Shown here piece after piece: positions 59,666-64,000 of a DNA stretch of 64,000 nt. This DNA is from Curtobacterium sp. MCLR17_007 (GTDB lineage: Bacteria > Actinomycetota > Actinomycetes > Actinomycetales > Microbacteriaceae). The notes below the pieces were generated by a model that was not told the DNA's origin, made no database searches, and saw only the letters and a list, made by a program, of their open reading frames with translations. The stretch spans positions 1,612,001 to 1,676,000 of the forward strand of contig NZ_CP126271.1 of NCBI RefSeq assembly GCF_003234655.2. Reading direction: 5' to 3'. The first letter of the stretch is position 1; each line of letters opens with the position of its first letter. The position numbers and the translations under genes are program-made.

Positions 59666-60223
59666 TCAGGGCGTGACACGGGTCCACCCGGACAGTGCTC
59701 GCCAGGCCCGAGGGTCGAAGGTGATGACGCTCCCCATGCCGGGCTGGTCGAGCGCTCGGTCGATCGGGACACCACGCAGGTCCGCCAGCAGCAGCGCACC
59801 GACGGCGCCGTGCGAGACGAGCGTCACGTCCCCATCGGCCGTCAGCGATCGAACGGCCGCGACGATGCGGGTCTGGGCGTCGACCGCTCGTTCCCATCCG
59901 CGCACCGACTCGTCCAGCCGGTCGAAGAACCGGACGACCACCGCATCGAACTCCTCCGGCGGGAGGTACCCGGTCGCGCTGCGGTCGATCTCACCCAGCC
60001 GTCGGTCGACCTCCGGCACGACGCCGACCGTCTGGCCGAGCACCTCCGCGGTCTCGATCGCCTTCCGCTCGGCGCTCGACACGATGCGAGTGATGCCAGG
60101 ATCCCAGGCGCTGTGGTGGGCGGCGCCCGCGCGCACGCGGCCGACCCCGCTCAGCGTCCACGACTCGATCGGGACCGCGGGGTCGATGACCACCTCGGCA
60201 TGGGTCAGGAAGTACGAGGCCAT
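59666..60223 (-). CDS. Histidine phosphatase family protein, altered RHG motif
   Basis: This encodes 185 residues. The usual LxRHGE start is replaced by FLTHAEVV, so the first Arg is lost, while the later VTLVSHGAVGALL histidine is kept. Such RHG-to-THA changes define a sub-group of uncertain activity. It is transcribed away from the reverse transcriptase region. Confidence 0.78.
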   Translation of the reverse strand: MASYFLTHAEVVIDPAVPIESWTLSGVGRVRAGAAHHSAWDPGITRIVSSAERKAIETAEVLGQTVGVVPEVDRRLGEIDRSATGYLPPEEFDAVVVRFFDRLDESVRGWERAVDAQTRIVAAVRSLTADGDVTLVSHGAVGALLLADLRGVPIDRALDQPGMGSVITFDPRAWRALSGWTRVTP

Positions 60224-60295
60224 GAGCCGACCCTGCCAGATGGCCTCACTCCTGGCGGGCGGTTGCGGTGCCGGAGGGTCGTCGTAGGGTGTGCT

Positions 60296-60458
60296 CGTGG
60301 AGTTCCCGGGGGAGGCGGACGGCGCGCGAGACGCGCCGACCTCTCCGGGGTCACCCCGGGGCACGCAGGACCAGCAGGACCACACGCCCCGAGAGGCTCG
60401 GCGCGCTCCGCGCGCTCGCCCTCACGGAGGCACCGACAGGTCCCCCGGGAACCCCACG
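60296..60458 (+). ncRNA. Candidate retron msr-msd non-coding RNA
   Basis: Positions 60296-60313 and 60441-60458 pair over 17 of 18 bp (single A-C mismatch), a length typical of retron a1/a2 repeats. Between them are two perfect hairpins, CGGCGCG/CGCGCCG (60320-60338) and CCGGGG/CCCCGG (60345-60359), then a longer imperfect stem around 60393-60422. The reverse transcriptase gene begins about 10 nt later. The priming guanosine and the reverse-transcribed part cannot be fixed by eye. Confidence 0.55.
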
Positions 60459-60467
60459 CCCCTCGCC

Positions 60468-61781
60468 GTGGTCGCAGGCGCACTCGCCGACGCGTTCCTC
60501 GCCGCGGAGGGGTGGCACCGGGACGAGCTGACCGCAGCCGGGTACGACGTGCTCGGCGTCGAACGGACCTACGTCGGCGTCGCGGTCGGCGTCGCGCTCG
60601 AGGCGTACCCCCGTGCGCCGGTCGAAGCGCCCCGGCAGTTGGCCGCCGTGCTCGCGAGCGCACCGCGGCTCGTACGACTGCACGACTCGCGGGTGCCCCT
60701 CCGTCCCGTGCGGGTGCTCCTCCGTCGCGCGACCGCCGTCCACGCCCGGCCGGCCGTGGCGAGCCGCCTGCTCGTCGACACGCTGCCGGAGCTCGCCCGC
60801 GAACTCGACCTGACCGTGGGACGACTGCTCTGGCTCGCCGACACGAAGGGCTGGAACCGGCACCGGGGCCCGACGAGTCCGCTGCACCACCACCGTCACG
60901 AGTGGGTGCAGCGCCCCGGCCGTGCCCCGCGGCTGCTCGAGAAGCCGATGGCGATGCTCAGGCGGACCCAGCGGACGATCCTCGACGAGCTCCTCGCGGC
61001 GATGCCGGTGCACGACGCCGCGCACGGGTTCGTCGCCAGCCGTGGCGTCGTGTCGAGTGCCGCTGAGCACGTCGGGCGCCCGATCGTGCTGTCTGCCGAC
61101 CTCACCGCGTTCTTCGCGAACGTCCGCGCGGCCACCGTCTACGGCGTGTTCCGCTCGGCCGGGTTCGCCGAGCCCCTCGCACACGTGCTCACCGGGATCT
61201 GCACCCACCGCGTCCCGCCCCACGTGCTCACCGCGATGCCACCCGGCGGCGACCCGGACCAGCGCACCGCACTCCGGCGAGCCCTCACCGAGGCGCACCT
61301 CCCGCAGGGCGCGCCGACGTCGCCGGCGCTGGCGAACCTGGCGCTGCGACACCTCGACGTGCGCCTGGCCGGCTGGGCCGCGGCCGTGGACGCCACCTAC
61401 ACGCGCTACGCCGACGACCTGACCTTCAGCGGCGGCGACGCGCTGGCCGCTCGGCCGGACGCCTTCCTGCGCGGGGTCGACCGGATCGTCACCGAGCAGG
61501 GCCACACGCTCAACGCCCGCAAGACCCGCGTCCGTCGCGCCGGCGTGCGCCAGTCCGTCACGGGCGTGGTCGTCAACGAGCGGACGTCGCCCGGTCGCCG
61601 CGAGGTCGACCGGCTGCACGCGATCCTGCACAACTGCGTCGTCCACGGCCCGGCGTCGCAGGACCGCGACGGCCACGCGGACTTCCGCGCGCACCTGCTC
61701 GGGCGCATCGGCTGGGTCGGTCAGGTCCACCCGGTCCGCGGCGCAGCGCTCATGACGCTCTTCGCACAGATCCGGTGGTGA
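60468..61781 (+). CDS. Retron-type reverse transcriptase
   Basis: This encodes 437 residues from GTG at 60468. About 150 N-terminal residues precede the polymerase, as in Mx162-like retron RTs. RT motifs: first Asp 211 (SADLTAFF), LPQGAPTSPALANL, YADD (314-317) and LNARKTRV. Retron-diagnostic elements are visible as SAAEH (197-201, the NAxxH region) and VTG (364-366). An open frame extends 5' to 60291 but would translate the presumed ncRNA. No linked effector gene is recognised; the next gene is DUF4287. Confidence 0.85.
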   Translation: MVAGALADAFLAAEGWHRDELTAAGYDVLGVERTYVGVAVGVALEAYPRAPVEAPRQLAAVLASAPRLVRLHDSRVPLRPVRVLLRRATAVHARPAVASRLLVDTLPELARELDLTVGRLLWLADTKGWNRHRGPTSPLHHHRHEWVQRPGRAPRLLEKPMAMLRRTQRTILDELLAAMPVHDAAHGFVASRGVVSSAAEHVGRPIVLSADLTAFFANVRAATVYGVFRSAGFAEPLAHVLTGICTHRVPPHVLTAMPPGGDPDQRTALRRALTEAHLPQGAPTSPALANLALRHLDVRLAGWAAAVDATYTRYADDLTFSGGDALAARPDAFLRGVDRIVTEQGHTLNARKTRVRRAGVRQSVTGVVVNERTSPGRREVDRLHAILHNCVVHGPASQDRDGHADFRAHLLGRIGWVGQVHPVRGAALMTLFAQIRW

Positions 61782-61810
61782 GCAGATCGCGCCGTGGCTA
61801 CTGTGACGCC

Positions 61811-62059
61811 ATGACCGTGCATCGTGTGACCGCCCCCCAGCTGCCCACCGACGGCACGAAGGTCCGGGGGCCGGCGTCGTACTTCCCGAGCATCGAGACG
61901 ACCTACGGTCGCCCCGTGCAGGAGTGGATCGACCTCGTCGTCGACCGGCTGGACACCGAACCGCACATGGCCGTCGTGTCCTGGCTCAAGGCCGAGCACG
62001 GCATGGGCCACGGGCACGCCAACGCGGTCGTCGCCTACGTCCGGCAGGCGCTCGCCTGA
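61811..62059 (+). CDS. DUF4287 domain protein
   Basis: This encodes 82 residues. SYFPSIETTYGRPVQEWIDLV and LKAEHGMGHGHANAVVAYVR match the DUF4287 family, small cytosolic proteins of unknown role. It begins 29 bp after the reverse transcriptase stop and ends 4 bp from the convergent csoR. I see nothing that makes it an obvious retron effector. Confidence 0.88.
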   Translation: MTVHRVTAPQLPTDGTKVRGPASYFPSIETTYGRPVQEWIDLVVDRLDTEPHMAVVSWLKAEHGMGHGHANAVVAYVRQALA

Positions 62060-62063
62060 GTGG

Positions 62064-62354
62064 TCAGGAGCGGACCAGGCGGGCGATCGCCTCGGAGGCT
62101 TCGCGGACTTTCGCGGCCGGGTCACCACCGTCGGCCATCGCGTCGGCGACGCAGTGGCTGAGGTGGTCCTCGACGAGTCCGAGCGCGACCGACTGCAGGG
62201 CCTTCGTCATCGCTGACACCTGCGTCAGGATGTCGATGCAGTACTGCTCGTCCTCGACCATGCGCTGGAGGCCGCGGGCCTGCCCCTCGATGCGCCGCAG
62301 ACGCTTCAGGTAGGCGTCCTTCGACGAGATGTAGCCGTGCTCGTGCTCGGTCAT
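62064..62354 (-). CDS. csoR: Chromosomal copper-sensing repressor CsoR
   Basis: This encodes 96 residues with the CsoR ligands Cys39, His64 and Cys68, spaced 25 and 4 as in the type protein. It is very similar to the transposon copy at 6180 except for the N-terminal tail. GGGAGG precedes the ATG at 62354, and a CsoR-like operator lies at 62373. No exporter gene adjoins it in this window. Confidence 0.94.
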   Translation of the reverse strand: MTEHEHGYISSKDAYLKRLRRIEGQARGLQRMVEDEQYCIDILTQVSAMTKALQSVALGLVEDHLSHCVADAMADGGDPAAKVREASEAIARLVRS

Positions 62355-62372
62355 GGGGCCTCCCGGGGAGTG

Positions 62373-62389
62373 GTACCCCTCCAGGGTAT
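62373..62389. promoter_or_regulatory. CsoR-type operator at chromosomal csoR
   Basis: GTACCC-CTCCA-GGGTAT has the same arm order and 5-nt spacer as the sites at 5374 and 31586 and lies 19 bp before the csoR start codon, which indicates autoregulation. Confidence 0.75.
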
Positions 62390-62468
62390 GCCATTGCTCC
62401 GGTCTGGTTGACACGGTTGACGGTGCGAGCGTACGGTTGGTTGACATGGTTGCAGGAAGGCGGACCTC

Positions 62469-63002
62469 ATGCCCACAGCACGACGCGCGGTCACCGGGAC
62501 GGCCGAGGCGGCACTGCTCGCCGCGATCCAGGACCGGCTGCGCGGGGGTCGCTACGACGACGCGCTCGCTGCCGTCGAGGACGTCGACGCCCTGGCGGAC
62601 CGCATGGTCGCCGCGCTGCCGGCGGTCAAGCACGAGGCTGACGAGTTGATCGGCCCGTTCTACGACGCGGCTTCGCTGGCGAACTGGCGCGGGGTCACGC
62701 GACAGGCCATCAGCAAGGCGAGCACCAAAGGCGACCTGCTCGGACTGAAGATCGGCGACGGCAGCCGGATCTTCCCGTCGTTCCAGTTCGGCCCGTCCGG
62801 TGCCCCGCTGCCTCGGTTGCGCGAGGTCCTCGACCTGCTCGACCCCGACCGGATCGACCCATGGGGCAGCGCACTGTGGTTGAACACCGTCGCCGACGAG
62901 TTCGGCGGCACGACGGCTGCCCAGGCACTCCGTGCCGGGCGGCACGAGCCCGTCCTGCGGGCCGCCCGCCGTGCTGCCCGCGCCTGGCTGGCCGACGCGT
63001 GA
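62469..63002 (+). CDS. Putative antitoxin/DNA-binding partner of RES toxin
   Basis: This encodes 177 residues. A helix-turn-helix-like stretch (SLANWRGVTRQAISKASTKGDLLGLKIGDGSRIFPSFQF) sits in the middle and a C-terminal helical DUF2384-like part (DPWGSALWLNTVADEFGGTTAAQAL) follows. It ends inside the start of the RES-domain gene (GTGA overlap), the usual antitoxin-toxin order. It differs from the common Xre/MbcA antitoxins in having a MerR- or excisionase-like binding segment. Confidence 0.75.
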   Translation: MPTARRAVTGTAEAALLAAIQDRLRGGRYDDALAAVEDVDALADRMVAALPAVKHEADELIGPFYDAASLANWRGVTRQAISKASTKGDLLGLKIGDGSRIFPSFQFGPSGAPLPRLREVLDLLDPDRIDPWGSALWLNTVADEFGGTTAAQALRAGRHEPVLRAARRAARAWLADA

Positions 63003-63667
63003 CGGAACGGCGGACCGAGGTCGCACAGCGCGGGCCGGCTCCCGAGGCGGAGCTCGCCGGGTTCCCCACCGTCGAGTCGCGGGGCACGACGTTCTACCGT
63101 GCCAAGCGCCACGACCGCGGTGCGTGGTGGTTCGCGAGCACCCCGGCAGACGCCGATGGCGATGACGGTGGCCGGTTCGACCTGGCCGACCCCCGGGGCA
63201 CCTGCTACTGGGCGGACTCGGTCGAGGTCGCGGTCCGGGAACGCCTCGCCCACCACACGCTGCACACCAACACGGTCTTCGTCGGGCGTGCTCGCGAGAT
63301 GGTCGTCGTGGCGGCGCGGGCGTCGCGTGGTCGGCGGTTCGCCGACGTCACCGCACCCGGAGCGGTCCGGCACGGCGTCGGTGCCGAGCTGCAGACGATG
63401 GTCGACTACCGCGTGCCGCAGGCCTGGGCACGGGCCTTCGACGCCGCGGGGTTCGCCGGTGTCCGGTACAGCACGCGGTTCACGAGCGCCGCTGCCCCGA
63501 ACGCGTGGGCCGTGTTCGGGACGGCGGGCGTACCGCGACGACCCCGACCCGAGCGCGTCCACCGCGACGGCGTCACGGCGTGCCGCGAGTCCGGCATCCG
63601 CGTGCTCGACGACGGCTCGACCGCCGGCCCCGAGCGCTTCACGATCGTGTCGCCGCCCCGCGCCTGA
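62999..63667 (+). CDS. RES-domain toxin
   Basis: This encodes 222 residues. FYRAKRHDRGAWWFAS, GGRFDLADPRGTCYWADSVEVAVRER and a late GVRYSTRFTSAAAPNAWAVFG fit the RES fold, named for its Arg-Glu-Ser residues. RES toxins break down NAD+ and stop growth. GTG at 62999 overlaps the antitoxin stop. The N-terminal ~30 residues precede the core and look flexible. Confidence 0.85.
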   Translation: MTERRTEVAQRGPAPEAELAGFPTVESRGTTFYRAKRHDRGAWWFASTPADADGDDGGRFDLADPRGTCYWADSVEVAVRERLAHHTLHTNTVFVGRAREMVVVAARASRGRRFADVTAPGAVRHGVGAELQTMVDYRVPQAWARAFDAAGFAGVRYSTRFTSAAAPNAWAVFGTAGVPRRPRPERVHRDGVTACRESGIRVLDDGSTAGPERFTIVSPPRA

Positions 63668-63686
63668 CCTCCCGTCCGGCAGCGCC

Positions 63687-64000
63687 GTGTCGGTGGCTGC
63701 TCCTACCGTTCCCGACGTGGTCGAGCCAGTCGATGCGTGGTGGCGCCGCCGGCAGTTCTCGCGCGGCGTGCCGATGCCGTACGCCGTCGGCCAGTTCCGT
63801 GACGCGTGGGCGTCCTTCCCCGTGCTCATCCGGCAGTACCACCCGGAGTGGAACGCCGGCATCGTCCTGACCCAGATCCCGCCTGCGGCCGAGGTGCTGC
63901 TGACGTGGGAGTGTGACGTCGGCCACGTCTTCGTCGCCACCCCAGCCGAGCAACGCGGCCGACCCGGGCGTGAGCGACGGCGCTCGGTCTGGTGCCCGGA
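63687..64000 (+). CDS. Zinc-ribbon domain protein, 3' end beyond the window
   Basis: The frame from GTG 63687 (or 63717) encodes at least 104 residues and runs off the right edge. AWWRRRQFSRGVPMPYAVGQFRDAW, QYHPEWNAG, TWECDVGHVFVATPAEQR and the WCP at the edge match a group of actinobacterial treble-clef/zinc-ribbon proteins of unknown function. CxxGH is one half of the zinc site; the other half begins at the cut. Confidence 0.7.
   Translation, partial: MSVAAPTVPDVVEPVDAWWRRRQFSRGVPMPYAVGQFRDAWASFPVLIRQYHPEWNAGIVLTQIPPAAEVLLTWECDVGHVFVATPAEQRGRPGRERRRSVWCP

Noticed and set aside
60291..60467. Extension of the reverse transcriptase to an ATG-like start at 60291
   Set aside because: The extra 59 residues are low-complexity and would translate the inverted-repeat and hairpin segment; GTG at 60468 gives a normal retron RT length.
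1..64000. CRISPR array, tRNA or rRNA genes
   Set aside because: No regularly spaced repeats, no cloverleaf-like sequence with the usual conserved TTC region, and no rRNA-like stretch were noticed by eye.

Overview
The window looks like the chromosome of a high-GC Gram-positive actinobacterium. The codon third positions are GC-rich, ATGA/GTGA start-stop overlaps and GTG starts are common, and the single-cysteine ArsC, CmtR, LppP/LprE and ROK-ABC families are actinobacterial in style. I infer Micrococcales, probably Microbacteriaceae and perhaps Curtobacterium-like. No rRNA, tRNA or CRISPR array was seen.

Layout: 1-2282 is chromosomal (LppP/LprE lipoprotein, epimerase, TetR regulator, then the first 67 bp of an MFS gene). 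2283-45945 is one 43.66-kb transposon. It has imperfect terminal inverted repeats beginning TGTGAGCAG and a 7-bp target duplication ACCTACG (2276-2282 and 45946-45952). It splits the MFS gene, whose remainder (45946-47046) rejoins in frame if the element and one ACCTACG copy are removed. From 47043 to 64000 the window is chromosomal again: dehydrogenases, a sugar-uptake locus with GH125 alpha-mannosidase, two Gfo/Idh enzymes, an ABC importer and a ROK repressor, then RidA, DUF1684, a histidine phosphatase, a retron-like reverse transcriptase, a chromosomal csoR and a RES-type toxin-antitoxin pair.

The transposon is a metal, metalloid and fluoride resistance island. Copper module A (2405-10696) holds DUF4396, copA, copZ, csoR, a histidine-motif membrane protein, a DUF6153-like protein, a DUF305 lipoprotein, two M23 peptidases and a Csp3-like copper store. 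Next is a plasmid-derived scrap (truncated parA, a parB-like gene, an unknown gene, a serine recombinase). A ~3-kb transposition module (TniB-like ATPase, DDE transposase, resolvase) lies at 13393-16382, and an inverted second copy at 42957-45945. Between them are a TDT exporter with a LysR regulator, a fluoride operon (usp, gpm, crcB, crcB, ppa, eno), an arsenic operon, a second copper module B (31064-38624) and a cadmium/zinc/lead block with two CmtR-type sensors.

The genes fit together as layered detoxification: P-type ATPase, CDF, CadD, ArsB and Fluc exporters; cytosolic metal sinks (CopZ, Csp); exported metal-binding and thiol enzymes (DUF305, CopC, TlpA, DsbA, CcdA); and one-component sensors with visible operators. 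The fluoride operon pairs exporters with extra copies of fluoride-sensitive enzymes. The most unusual item outside the island is the reverse transcriptase at 60468-61781, preceded by a 163-nt segment bounded by an 18-bp inverted repeat with internal hairpins, the layout of a retron msr-msd RNA.
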